From contig OZ253474.1 in NCBI GenBank assembly GCA_965261695.1, positions 4,402,001 to 4,466,000 on the forward strand: a stretch of DNA of 64,000 nucleotides. The letters are read 5' to 3'. How positions within the stretch are numbered: position 1 is the stretch's first letter; each line of letters starts with the position of its first letter. The notes under the pieces are model-generated. The model did not search any database and was not told where the DNA came from. It saw only the letters and a list, made by a program, of their open reading frames with translations. Source of the stretch: Bin5 sp965261695. Lineage in GTDB: Bacteria > Chloroflexota > Anaerolineae > Caldilineales > Caldilineaceae. Shown one piece after another: positions 33,389 to 42,390 of the stretch. Both the position numbers and the translations under genes were made by a program.

Positions 33389-34564
33389 CTAATTCTCTCG
33401 CCAGGGCCGCAACGTGAGCGCTGAGAACCGTTCAGCGCCATCGGCAGTCACCAGAACCATGTTTTCGATCTTTGTGCCGCCAATGCCCGGTATCCGCAGT
33501 ATCGGCTCCAGTACCAGGACCAGATCTTTTTGCAATATGGTCTCGCTTGACAGCCCTATCATCGGGAGTTCATGGTAATTTACGCCAATGCCGTGGCCCA
33601 CGAAGCCGCGAGCGACATATGGAGATTCGTACATCAACTCTTCCAGACCATGGGACTCCGCCACGGCTACGGCGGCGCGCGCAACGTCAGCCCCCGTAGC
33701 GGCTGGGCGAATGACCGCCATCGCAGCCTCAAACATGTCTGCCGTCACCTCCAGCAGTTGCAACAGCTGTTTGGAGGGCCGTCCCACAACCGTAGTCCTT
33801 GAGAAGTCGGAGTGGTAGCCCTCGTACAACGGTCCGCAATCCAATCCCACCAAGTCGCCGGCTTCTAACCGCCTATGCGAGGCAAAGGCCACCGTCTCTG
33901 CGGTGCGTTCCCCGCTACTCACCTGCATGCCATAACCGAAGCCTTCGGAGCCGGCCACCGTAACAGCACTCTCTACAGCCGCGGCGATCTCCCGTTCCGA
34001 GACGCCTTCCTGCACGCCAGCGAGGAATGTTCTCGCACCGACCTCAGCCAGGGCTTCGCTGCGCCGCAGCGCTTCGATTTCCGCCGGACTCTTGATCAAG
34101 CGCACGTTCAACAGGAGGTCGGAGATGTCGACAATCTCTTTTCCTTCCAGGCGCTCTTCGAGGTCCAGATAGAGTGGCGCGGGCAGGGCGCGCCAGCCGC
34201 CCACGGCGACCCGCCTGACATCGGCTGGCAAGCGAGCCACTATCTCCCGGGCAAAGTCGGAAGTCAATACCACCTCATTGAGCCATGGGGACGGCTGGGG
34301 GGCATCCCACGAAGAGTTGGTAAAGAGTGTGCATGGCGAAGCGCTCTTGGGCGCAAATAGACAGAGCGCGCAATCGTGAATGCCCAGGCGCGTCTCATAG
34401 CCGGTAAGGTAGCGGGTGTTGCCGGCGTGTACTTTGTTGGCAAAGGTCACTAAGGCTTGGCAATTCACCGACGCCAAGGCGTCGGCAATTCGCGCTTGCC
34501 GATCCAGGAACTCCTGTGCGGTAAAGAGCCCAGCTGTTGGTTTACCTGGTTTGTAATCAAGCAA
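33389..34564 (-). CDS. M24 metallopeptidase (Xaa-Pro peptidase/prolidase type)
   Basis: This 391-residue protein is the only M24 member here with all five metal ligands: DxG (VGLDCGP), the second D (YHSDFSRT), H (GFVGHGIGVNYHELP), E (LVLEPILRI) and E (KIENMVLVT). It should be a di-metal aminopeptidase P or prolidase acting in the cytoplasm on imported Xaa-Pro peptides. The start is TTG 34564 with GAGGAG seven bases upstream. It lies 81 bp after the DppC-like gene of a complete oligopeptide transporter and 190 bp before the RidA gene. Confidence 0.87.
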   Translation of the reverse strand: MLDYKPGKPTAGLFTAQEFLDRQARIADALASVNCQALVTFANKVHAGNTRYLTGYETRLGIHDCALCLFAPKSASPCTLFTNSSWDAPQPSPWLNEVVLTSDFAREIVARLPADVRRVAVGGWRALPAPLYLDLEERLEGKEIVDISDLLLNVRLIKSPAEIEALRRSEALAEVGARTFLAGVQEGVSEREIAAAVESAVTVAGSEGFGYGMQVSSGERTAETVAFASHRRLEAGDLVGLDCGPLYEGYHSDFSRTTVVGRPSKQLLQLLEVTADMFEAAMAVIRPAATGADVARAAVAVAESHGLEELMYESPYVARGFVGHGIGVNYHELPMIGLSSETILQKDLVLVLEPILRIPGIGGTKIENMVLVTADGAERFSALTLRPWREN

Positions 34565-34645
34565 TCGTATTCTCCTCTGAATTTAGGGGTTGGAGGCTGA
34601 CGATGATGTCGCTTTCGCGAACTACCAAATACATATGCGCATTGT

Positions 34646-35551
34646 TCACAGATTTCTCCGTCGAGGGTCCAGTTGTTTCTGCAACTCGTCTCCCAATATG
34701 GAGAAGCAAAGACACACGAGCACCATCACGGTGCTGGGAACCAGCACCAAGTGCGGTGCTGTGCCCAGATAGCTGCGCCCATCAGATACCATCGAACCCC
34801 AGTCCGCTTGAGGAGGTTGAACACCGAGGCCCAGGAAGCTCAACGAGGCCGTGGCGATGATCATCAGGGTTACGTCCAGTGTAACCATGGTGATTACGGT
34901 GGCCATCACGTTCGGCATGATCTCGCTGAAGATAATGCGTGAATGGCCGTAGCCCAGCACGCGGCCCGCTTCCACAAAGGGTTTCTGCTTGATCGATAAC
35001 ACCTGGCCTCGAATCAGCCGGACGTTGCGTGGAACGGAAGCCAAAGTGACGGCAAACACGGCGCTGACAAAGGATGGTCCCAGGATGGCCATGATTGCAA
35101 TGGCCAGCAGCAAGCGGGGAAAGGCTAGACCAACGTCTGTCAGTCTGGTGACGGCGTAGTCCAGCCATCCGCCAATGTAGCCTGACAGAAGACCGATGAT
35201 GGTCCCCAATGCCATCGCCCCAAAAGCAGCCGCGACACCCGCCAGCAGGGAAAGCTGGCCGCCCCAAATCAAACGGCTCAGCAGGTCACGTCCCAAACGG
35301 TCCGTTCCCAACGGATGACCGGCACTACCGACCGGCAGCACGCGGTTGACGGGATCGATGGCCACGGGATCTGCAAGCGGTAGGATGGGCGCTCCCAGGA
35401 CCACTAGGCTGATGCCCAGTAGCACCATGAGGGCCGCGCCTACAACCGGATTTCGGGCGAGGTGCGAAGATAGTTGCCTGATACTCCCAGGCTCGCCGGC
35501 GCCGAGTTGCATTGTCCGTTCAGAGTTGAGGGGCTCAGTACGCCCCGCCAT
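34646..35551 (-). CDS. Oligopeptide ABC permease, OppC/DppC-like
   Basis: A 301-residue permease from ATG 35551, which overlaps the upstream permease stop by 17 bp and has AGGA before it. Marks are LGTDRLGRDLLSRLIWGGQ and the coupling loop VEAGRVLGYGHSRIIFSEIMPNV. It pairs with the OppB-like gene and is served by the OppD and OppF ATPases upstream. Unlike the other systems here, this cluster is complete. Confidence 0.9.
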   Translation of the reverse strand: MAGRTEPLNSERTMQLGAGEPGSIRQLSSHLARNPVVGAALMVLLGISLVVLGAPILPLADPVAIDPVNRVLPVGSAGHPLGTDRLGRDLLSRLIWGGQLSLLAGVAAAFGAMALGTIIGLLSGYIGGWLDYAVTRLTDVGLAFPRLLLAIAIMAILGPSFVSAVFAVTLASVPRNVRLIRGQVLSIKQKPFVEAGRVLGYGHSRIIFSEIMPNVMATVITMVTLDVTLMIIATASLSFLGLGVQPPQADWGSMVSDGRSYLGTAPHLVLVPSTVMVLVCLCFSILGDELQKQLDPRRRNL

Positions 35552-36512
35552 GTCTGATCCTGGGGTCGATGTAGGCATACGAGATGTCTACCACCAAGTT
35601 GATGAAGACGAACACAATAGCAATAACCAGGATTCCGCCCTGAATGACGGGATAGTCTCTTTGTAACAGGGCATCGACAACCATCTGTCCCAGGCCCGGC
35701 CAGGCGAATACCGATTCAACAATGACTGAGCCGGCCAACATGTAGCCAAACATCAGCCCCAGGCTGGTGATGACAGGGATCATGGCGTTCCTCAAGGCAT
35801 GCTCGTACAAGACCAGCCTTTCGGGCAGCCCTTTGGCTCGGGCCAGCCGAATGTAGTCCTCCCTGAGCACTTCCAAGACGGTGGCTCGCGTCAGCCGCGC
35901 ATTTGCCCCTAGTGAGGAAGCGGCTAAGGTGAATGCGGGCAAGATCAGATGCTTGAGCAGGTCCAGGGTTCCCCCACCGGTAACATCGTGCATTCCCACA
36001 GCCGGAAGAACCCGAAGTTTCGACGCGAACAAAACAATCAGGCCTAAGCCAAGCGCGAAGGCTGGTATGCTGGTAAGGAGCAGAGGCCCCAAGCCCAATA
36101 GTCTGTCCAACACAGGGCTTTTCTCTTCGGCCGCGACAATGGCTCCAAGGACGCCAAGGATGACGGCCCCGACAACAGCAACCATCGCGCCGGCAACTGC
36201 CAGAATCATGGTGTTTCGCAAGCGGCGGGACAGGAGATCGGTCACCGGTTCCCCGCCGAAGGCGATGGATCGTCCAAGATCGCCTGCAAACAGCTTGGCC
36301 ATCCACCTCGCGTACTGGATGGGAATCGGTTGGTCCAGGCCGTATTCCTGTCGATATTTGGCCGCGAGATCGGGATCGTGCAATCCTTCGCCGCCAAGCA
36401 TGATATCCACAGGATCTCCAGGTACAAACCGCATCAGAAAGAACACTGTCAGCGTGACGCCAAAGATCACTATAACAGTGCCGACCAGCCGGCGCAGGAT
36501 GTATCGCCACAT
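35535..36512 (-). CDS. Oligopeptide ABC permease, OppB/DppB-like
   Basis: A 325-residue permease from ATG 36512, chosen because MWRYILRRLVGTVIVIFGVTL is the standard N-terminus and upstream residues are not family-like. It has FVPGDPVDIMLGG, the coupling segment REDYIRLARAKGLPERLVLYEHALRN, and ends YIDPRIRHG. A short inverted repeat around the start region (36518-36532) could partly mask initiation. It lies 173 bp after the binding-protein gene without a strong terminator. Confidence 0.9.
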   Translation of the reverse strand: MWRYILRRLVGTVIVIFGVTLTVFFLMRFVPGDPVDIMLGGEGLHDPDLAAKYRQEYGLDQPIPIQYARWMAKLFAGDLGRSIAFGGEPVTDLLSRRLRNTMILAVAGAMVAVVGAVILGVLGAIVAAEEKSPVLDRLLGLGPLLLTSIPAFALGLGLIVLFASKLRVLPAVGMHDVTGGGTLDLLKHLILPAFTLAASSLGANARLTRATVLEVLREDYIRLARAKGLPERLVLYEHALRNAMIPVITSLGLMFGYMLAGSVIVESVFAWPGLGQMVVDALLQRDYPVIQGGILVIAIVFVFINLVVDISYAYIDPRIRHGGAY

Positions 36513-36685
36513 TGTTCGCAGCCTCTGAGGCTGGGTAGTCGTCTTCGGAGGAGGGAAAGTCAGGGCGAGGGAGAAAGGGTGAGGGGCAACGGCGAGAAGA
36601 AACGGCATATTTCTCAATATGACCGCATCTCTGCATCCTGTCTCCCCTACACACATGCCCCCCCGCACCTCAACTCACTTAGACG

Positions 36686-38374
36686 TTAGCGTTCACTCAA
36701 TGTCACGTTTCTGAAGTCGAGCACCCAGTTCGGGTCCCAGCGGAAGCCGTTCACCTGCTCCTTAGCGACGGCGACTGTGGGTCGCATCGTTGTGGGTATC
36801 CAGGGCGGATCTTGGGATGCGATGCGTTGTATCTCGCTAAAGAGCTGCGCTCGCCGTTCCATATCCAACTCTGTCTCCGCCTCCTTGGCCAGTCTGTCCA
36901 GTTCTTGGTTGCAATACTGGGAGATATTGAAGCCGTTTGGAGATCGGGTGCGGCAGAGCCAGCGCTCGATTTCAAAGGAGGGATCGGGCAAGAACGCCGC
37001 GATTCCCATCTGATTTACTTCCGGGATCTCGGGATTGAACAGACCGACAACGGGATCGAACGCTGAGGCGGTGTCGAGAATCGTCACGTGAGCCGCGATG
37101 CCAATCGCACGGAGGTTGCTTTGGAAGAAAAGGCTGATATCGCTGATGCGTTTGGATTGCTGCTGGCTGATAATCGTGAACGTAAGGCGTTCTCCATCCT
37201 CGTTGTCCAGCCAGCCATCACCATCGCGATCTTCCCACCCGGCCTCAGCGAGCAGAGCTTTGGCTTTTTCCGGATCGTATTCAAAGACCTCCGGCACGTT
37301 GGGATCGTGTGCCCACATCGCATCGGGCAAGTTGTAGCGAAGCGCGGTCTGGGTGCCATTCTCGATCTCGCGGGCATAGGTCTCCCGGTCAAGTGCATAG
37401 GCCAGAGCCAACCGCACTTTGGGGTCTTCAAACATGGGCTTTGTAACGTTTACGTTAAAGTATCCATGGCTCATGGCCGGGAACAACTGGACCTTCAGCC
37501 CCGGAGTGTTGCGCAGTTGCGGTATGCGTCCCCCTGGTGGACGTTCCATCAGGTCTACGCCTCCTGCCAGCAGGTCTTCGACCCGGGAGTCGTCATTGGT
37601 GTTTATCTTGAAGATGATGGTCTTCACCGCCGGCTTGGGGCCCCAATACTCTTCGTACGCTTGCACAACGACCTTGGTCTCTTTATCCAGTTCTTCCAAG
37701 AACCACGGACCGGTACCGACGGGACTCCATTTATAGTTTTCTCCCAATTCCATGATGGCTGTTGGGCTTCCAATGAAGGTCGGATCCGTGGACATCCTCC
37801 ACTCGAGCAGCGGGTCCGGCTGGCTTGTGGTGACCCGCACGGTGAACTCATCGACCTTTACCACGCCCTCAAAAGTGGGAAACATGGCTGTCGCCCAGGG
37901 AAACCTTCCTTGGTCGTGGTACGGATGGTCCTCATCGAAAACCTGTTCGAGGTTGAAGACCACGGCATCGGCGTTGAAGGGTGTGCCATCGTGGAACGTG
38001 ACACCTTGTCGGAGGTTGAAAGTGATAGACATGCCGTCCTCCGAAATTTCCCAACTCTCCGCCAGCCGTGGTTCGACCTTCTGTTCTTCCCAGTCAAAAG
38101 CAAGGAGGGCTTCGCTGATGGTCTGGGCGACCCCCCGACTTGTGGTGAGGAATGCTTGGCGGGCGTCATATCCTTGTCGCGCTATATTGCGCAGACTGTA
38201 AACCAATGTGTCCGGCCCGACGACAAGGGGCATAGCTTGAGGTTCTGGAGTGACTTCCTTTATCACCTCTCTCTCGACCACAACAGGAGTCCCGGCGCAG
38301 GCAACAACAAGAACACCCAGGGCGAACAACAAGATAATCAACGGCAAGATTCGGTTACTTCCTGTACGCATCAT
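36686..38374 (-). CDS. Family-5 solute-binding lipoprotein (Sec type)
   Basis: A 562-residue oligopeptide-binding protein. The signal is a normal Sec lipoprotein signal (hydrophobic ILPLIILLFALGVLVV, then AC at the lipobox), unlike the twin-arginine signals of the other three binding proteins here. Mature motifs include FNLRQGVTFHDGTPFNADAVVFNLEQ, GTGPWFLEELDKETKVVVQ and RLALAYALDRETYA. It feeds peptides to the OppBC-like permeases. It lies 183 bp downstream of the oppF-like gene in one operon. Confidence 0.9.
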   Translation of the reverse strand: MMRTGSNRILPLIILLFALGVLVVACAGTPVVVEREVIKEVTPEPQAMPLVVGPDTLVYSLRNIARQGYDARQAFLTTSRGVAQTISEALLAFDWEEQKVEPRLAESWEISEDGMSITFNLRQGVTFHDGTPFNADAVVFNLEQVFDEDHPYHDQGRFPWATAMFPTFEGVVKVDEFTVRVTTSQPDPLLEWRMSTDPTFIGSPTAIMELGENYKWSPVGTGPWFLEELDKETKVVVQAYEEYWGPKPAVKTIIFKINTNDDSRVEDLLAGGVDLMERPPGGRIPQLRNTPGLKVQLFPAMSHGYFNVNVTKPMFEDPKVRLALAYALDRETYAREIENGTQTALRYNLPDAMWAHDPNVPEVFEYDPEKAKALLAEAGWEDRDGDGWLDNEDGERLTFTIISQQQSKRISDISLFFQSNLRAIGIAAHVTILDTASAFDPVVGLFNPEIPEVNQMGIAAFLPDPSFEIERWLCRTRSPNGFNISQYCNQELDRLAKEAETELDMERRAQLFSEIQRIASQDPPWIPTTMRPTVAVAKEQVNGFRWDPNWVLDFRNVTLSER

Positions 38375-38556
38375 GGTATTGTCCTCTCACTTGTAATGTA
38401 TCCAGTTACTTGGCTAAGCGGAGATGGCGGCACTGGATGCGTCGTGCCAAGTTGGGTCCATCGGCGTATCACTTCATTTTCTGTTCCCCTCCTTTCAGCG
38501 TAGGTTGCGTGGAGAATACCCGCCTTCTTGGTTGGTCATGTCTTCGATGCCAGCAG

Positions 38557-39576
38557 TCAGTTCACCCCAAGTGGCTGATGCCAACAGGGGTGACGAGGCG
38601 AAGTGGCAACCCAGTGCCCGCTGTGAATCTCGCTGAGTTGCGGCTCCTCCTCCACACAAACGGAGTGCTGCACGATCGGGCAGCGGGTGTGAAAGTAACA
38701 TCCGCGCGGCGGGTCGACTTGACTCGGCGGACCCCCTTTCAGGATGATCTTGTCACGTAGCCGCTCCAGCGCCGGCTTGGGAATGGGCACTGCTGCCAGC
38801 AGAGCTTTCGTGTAGGGATGCTGGGGTCGTCGATAAAGATCATCGCGGTCAGCCATCTCGACGATTTTGCCTAAGTACATCACTGCCACACGGTCTGCGA
38901 TCTGCCTCACCATTGCCAGATCATGCGAGATGAATAGCATGCTCCATCCATATTGCTGTTGCAGGTCCTTCAAGAGATTGATGATTTGGGCTTGAATCGA
39001 CACATCGGCTGACGAAATAGGCTCATCGGCGACGATCAGGTCTGGCTCCAGAAGAAGCGCGCGGGCTATGACCACCCTCTGTTGCTGGCCCCCGCTCAAT
39101 TGTCCTGGCCAAAGATTCAAGACCTCCGCTGTCAGCCCCACCTTCTCCAGGATGTCCTTTATCCGGTCTTCAATCTCATCCCGCGAGGCGGCGCCGTGAA
39201 CACGGAGCGGAGTCCTCAGGCTGTGCCCTACCGACTTGCGCGGGTTCAATGAACCAATCGGATCCTGAAAAATCATCTGGGACACCCGGGCGTACCTCCT
39301 AGACTCAAGGTATGTTAGTTCAGAGATGCTCCTACCACGATAGAGGATGTCCCCTCCGGAGGGCCTCGTGAGTCGTACTATCAGTCGGCCCAAGGTGGTC
39401 TTGCCAGATCCACTTTCGCCTACCAGGCCAATCGTTTCATGCTCATGAATGTTTAGTGAGACGCCGTCAACGGCTTTAACTTGCCCCCGGCGTGAACTCA
39501 GCAACAAACCACGCGACAAGTCATAGAACTTCGAAACCTCCCTTATCTCCAGAATCGTTGATTGGCCCGTCGTCAT
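38557..39576 (-). CDS. oppF: Oligopeptide ABC ATPase, OppF-like
   Basis: A 339-residue ATPase starting at ATG 39576, whose ATGA overlaps the stop of oppD. Walker A is VGESGSGKTTL, the signature LSGGQQQRV, and Walker B LIVADEPISSAD. An OppF-type C-terminal extension with a cysteine-bearing segment (PRGCYFHTRCPIVQHSVC) follows; in the family these cysteines bind an iron-sulfur cluster. It energises the adjacent permeases and could also serve the two peptide permease pairs in the window that lack ATPases. Confidence 0.93.
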   Translation of the reverse strand: MTTGQSTILEIREVSKFYDLSRGLLLSSRRGQVKAVDGVSLNIHEHETIGLVGESGSGKTTLGRLIVRLTRPSGGDILYRGRSISELTYLESRRYARVSQMIFQDPIGSLNPRKSVGHSLRTPLRVHGAASRDEIEDRIKDILEKVGLTAEVLNLWPGQLSGGQQQRVVIARALLLEPDLIVADEPISSADVSIQAQIINLLKDLQQQYGWSMLFISHDLAMVRQIADRVAVMYLGKIVEMADRDDLYRRPQHPYTKALLAAVPIPKPALERLRDKIILKGGPPSQVDPPRGCYFHTRCPIVQHSVCVEEEPQLSEIHSGHWVATSPRHPCWHQPLGVN

Positions 39577-40571
39577 CTGGCCCCACTCTCTTCCAGCTCC
39601 ACCCATCGCCAGCAGGCTGACAGGTGGCCTTGGCCATCGGTTGGCATCAGAGGAGGGTTCTCCACCAGGCACTGATCCGAAGCGTAGGAACACCTGGGGG
39701 CGAAAGGACATCCGGGGAGCGGGTCAATCAACGACGGTGGCCGCCCGCTGATGGTGGGCAGCCTGTCGTGCAAAGGGTCATCCAGATATGGAATGGAACG
39801 CAATAATCCCAATGTGTATGGGTGACGCGGATTCTCATAAATCTCATCGACCGCCCCTGACTCGATGATGTTGCCGGCATACATCACTAGGACGCGATCG
39901 GCGAAGCCAGCGACGACGCCCAGATCATGGGTAATCCAGAGTACGGCCATGCCAAACTCGTCTTTCAGACGCCGCACGAGTTCGACAATCTGTGCTTGAA
40001 TGGTTACGTCCAGCGCAGTTGTGGGCTCATCCGCGATCAGCAATCCTGGGTTGCAGCATAAGGCAATGGCAATGACGATGCGCTGGGACATGCCGCCGCT
40101 GAACTGATGGGGAAACTGTCCAATTCGCTGTTCGGGATCGGATATCCCTACCAACTCAAGCATCTCCTGAGCTCTTTCTTTCGCCTTCCTTCTGTCATCG
40201 CGACGATGGATTTGAATCGTCTCGATAATCTGCTTTCCAACGGAGAAGACAGGGTTGAGCGATGTCATGGGATTTTGAAAAACCATAGCTATCTCATTTC
40301 CCCTGATCTCCCGCAACCTCCGTTTTCCCATCCCGCTTAGTTCGAGACCGCGATAAACTATCTTTCCCTGCACAACACGACCAGGCGGCGGCACCAGTCC
40401 CATGATCGAGAGAGCCGTCATGGTCTTCCCGCACCCGGATTCACCCACCAGACCGACAGTTTCGCCCGGCCTGATCTGAAAATCCACACCGTTCACCGCC
40501 CTGACCGTGCCCTTCTTGGTGAAGAAGTGCGTCTGTAGATTTCTTACGTCCAGCAGCAGTTCATCCTTCAT
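39573..40571 (-). CDS. oppD: Oligopeptide ABC ATPase, OppD-like
   Basis: A 332-residue ATPase with Walker A VGESGCGKTMT, signature FSGGMSQRI, Walker B LLIADEPTTALD, and a C-terminal cysteine motif (GCPFAPRCSYASDQC) typical of OppD/DppD. It is the first gene of the leftward opp operon and forms a heterodimer with OppF. No clear ribosome site precedes the ATG. A probable promoter lies about 465 bp upstream, leaving a long untranslated leader with no obvious gene. Confidence 0.93.
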   Translation of the reverse strand: MKDELLLDVRNLQTHFFTKKGTVRAVNGVDFQIRPGETVGLVGESGCGKTMTALSIMGLVPPPGRVVQGKIVYRGLELSGMGKRRLREIRGNEIAMVFQNPMTSLNPVFSVGKQIIETIQIHRRDDRRKAKERAQEMLELVGISDPEQRIGQFPHQFSGGMSQRIVIAIALCCNPGLLIADEPTTALDVTIQAQIVELVRRLKDEFGMAVLWITHDLGVVAGFADRVLVMYAGNIIESGAVDEIYENPRHPYTLGLLRSIPYLDDPLHDRLPTISGRPPSLIDPLPGCPFAPRCSYASDQCLVENPPLMPTDGQGHLSACWRWVELEESGAR

Positions 40572-41114
40572 GCAACAATCGGTATCGAGGCCTTTCCCTC
40601 ACTATGTGGATTTTGAGCAGAATCAGTCAAGGAGGTTGAGACGATTCTGTCTGCGGGGACATACGGTTTGGTCTTGCGATGAGAGAAGCAAGAAGAGTAA
40701 AGACCAAACTGTTCGAACTTATGTCTTTCAGATGACGACGAGAGCGATTTGCGGGATTGAGATTGGGGCACGCAGAAACTGGAGCCAACAGGATGTAAGC
40801 GCGTTCTCGCCAAAGTGGGCCCCGTCAACTGGGCCAACACGATTCTTTCGGCAAGAAGCGCTGCCAGATCCAGGGCATCTGGTCGCAGGTGCTTTTCGCT
40901 GGCCATGAAGGATACGAAGGTGTTGATACAGGCCGCGTCCCGTACTTGGCACCCATATTGACAATTGCAATCGGTGCGCAAATTGTACGCATAAACAATT
41001 TATCGTTGTTTAGTTTTCGAAATGTGCCCTATAATTAATTAACATGAGACATATAATCTGTCAAGCCTACGAAAACCTGGGGTGTGGACCCAAATGGGGG
41101 CGCGTAGCTGACTA
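40572..41114. other. Non-coding leader and promoter region of the opp operon
   Basis: No convincing gene is seen between oppD and the IS5 element. The right part (about 40980-41075) is AT-rich and carries promoter-like hexamers. Short open frames here lack family motifs or good ribosome sites and are not reported. Confidence 0.45.
41036..41064 (-). promoter_or_regulatory. Probable promoter of the opp operon
   Basis: On the minus strand TTGACA (41064-41059), 17 bp, TAATTA (41041-41036) resembles a sigma-70-type promoter in an AT-rich gap. The plus strand also carries TATAAT (41030-41035) with no gene to serve. Position and strand fit the opp operon. Confidence 0.45.
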
Positions 41115-41585
41115 GGAGTCGTTGACATTTCTTCGAAGCCAAATCAGGGTAGCGGCAAAATGCAAGAATGCCATGTAACGTCGTGCTAGCTTTTCATAGC
41201 GAGTGAAAATGCGTCGATACCACTTGATTCTGTTGATGAAACGCTCGACGATGTTGCGCTCTTTGTAGCGGAGTTGGTCATCGTCGCGTTTTCGCTTGCG
41301 ATTGCGGCGAGAAGGGATGACCACCTCGACCTGTTGGGCTGCGAGCAGGATGCGAAGCGGGTCAGAATCATAGCCTTTGTCGGCAATGACAGCGTCAAAG
41401 TGGAATGGAGCGAGCAACGATTCAGCTTGGGTGATGTCATGACGTTCAGCGCCCGTCAAAATGAAGCGTAAGGGAAAGCCGAGAGCGTCAACGAGGAGAT
41501 GGATCTTGCTGCTGAATCCACCCCGGCTCCGCCCTAGGCTCTGTTCGCGCTGGCGCCCCCTTTTTTTGACCCGCCCGCAGCGCAC
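41112..41585 (-). CDS. IS5-family transposase, downstream frame (OrfB)
   Basis: This frame holds the second catalytic aspartate (DAVIADKGYDSD) and the glutamate region (NIVERFINRIKWYRRIFTRYEKLARR) of the DDE transposase. It overlaps OrfA and probably is expressed by a -1 ribosomal frameshift at the A7 run (plus-strand T run 41561-41567), giving one fused protein. As an independent protein it would lack the first aspartate. Confidence 0.8.
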   Translation of the reverse strand: MRCGRVKKRGRQREQSLGRSRGGFSSKIHLLVDALGFPLRFILTGAERHDITQAESLLAPFHFDAVIADKGYDSDPLRILLAAQQVEVVIPSRRNRKRKRDDDQLRYKERNIVERFINRIKWYRRIFTRYEKLARRYMAFLHFAATLIWLRRNVNDS

Positions 41586-41939
41586 ATATGGGCGCGCACA
41601 GCAGTACTGTCGGGCATGACGGCTGCCATGTCAGGGTCTTGAGCGAACTGTTTGAACATGTCTGCCCAAACATCGTTCTCTTCCCAGCGTGCGTAGCGCT
41701 TGAAGACACTGTTCCACTTGCCAAAATGCTCTGGCAGTTCACGCCACTGGGCGCCGGTGTGCAGAATCCAGTGAACTGCCTCAACGAAACGTCGACACGT
41801 TTCCTCTTGCCCTGCATAGGCACGCGGCTGACTTTGCAAGAATGCGTAAAGTTTCTGCCACTGAACGTTGTCGATCTTATAGGTAGACATCCTTCTATTG
41901 TCGCCATTTTGACAGAACTCAACAAACGTCAACGAGCCC
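41115..41939 (-). mobile_element. IS5-family (IS427-like) insertion sequence, apparently complete
   Basis: The 825-bp element has imperfect terminal repeats: GGAGTCGTTGACATTTC at the left and, on the opposite strand, GGGCTCGTTGACGTTTG at the right. TA lies directly outside both ends (41113-41114 and 41940-41941), a likely target duplication. It encodes two overlapping frames joined by a slippery A run. Size, organisation and TA duplication fit the IS427 group. Both ends and the DDE residues are intact, so it may be active. Confidence 0.85.
41534..41932 (-). CDS. IS5-family transposase, upstream frame (OrfA)
   Basis: The 132-residue frame encodes the N-terminal DNA-binding and insertion domain typical of IS427-like elements (YKIDNVQWQKLYAFL, RRFVEAVHWILHTGAQWRELPE, FGKWNSVFKRYARW) and the first catalytic aspartate in VMPDSTAVRAH. 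It ends just after the A7 slippery run. In frame 0 the run reads TCA AAA AAA GGG, and the -1 frame continues into OrfB. Confidence 0.82.
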   Translation of the reverse strand: MTFVEFCQNGDNRRMSTYKIDNVQWQKLYAFLQSQPRAYAGQEETCRRFVEAVHWILHTGAQWRELPEHFGKWNSVFKRYARWEENDVWADMFKQFAQDPDMAAVMPDSTAVRAHMCAAGGSKKGGASANRA

Positions 41940-42390
41940 TAATGTGAATCCCATTTGAAACCGAGACTTTTCGGGCGAATAAAGCAATTGAATCGTGGCC
42001 GTCTCGCCTACCCTTACGCAATACGGAATACGTAGTACGCCATTCAGAAAAAAGCTGGTTCTCAATCTGAAAGCACATTAGATCTGGGCAACTACACTGG
42101 AATCCGCCACCCTCTTGTCCGGACGACTCCAAATCTGGACCACACGCAAAAACCTTGCCACTCACCGCTTGCCATGGCCCACTCTGATCGTTTACCAGGC
42201 AGACCGGTTTCGTGTTAAAATCAACCGTGATCACGCGCGCGGACACTTCTCTCTTACCTTGGTGATTGCAAGACAGTTTGTTGCCATTTTCAAAGCATTT
42301 TTCGACTCACTCCAAGATTTCACAGAGGCGATGAAGTGAAGAAAGCATGAGCTTTCCTTTTGGAAGGCGGAGGACGAGGAGGCGCAGCTC
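41940..42390. other. Non-coding gap after IS5 element
   Basis: About 450 bp with no supported gene. The only clear signal is the GAGGAGG ribosome site just before the ATG at 42391. Short open frames lack family motifs. Confidence 0.4.

Noticed and set aside
37088..38503. A 471-residue plus-strand open frame
   Set aside because: It is antisense to the family-5 binding protein, which has a signal peptide and family motifs.
40568..40981. A 137-residue minus-strand frame upstream of oppD
   Set aside because: No recognisable domain, no ribosome site, and it overlaps the oppD start; more likely untranslated leader.
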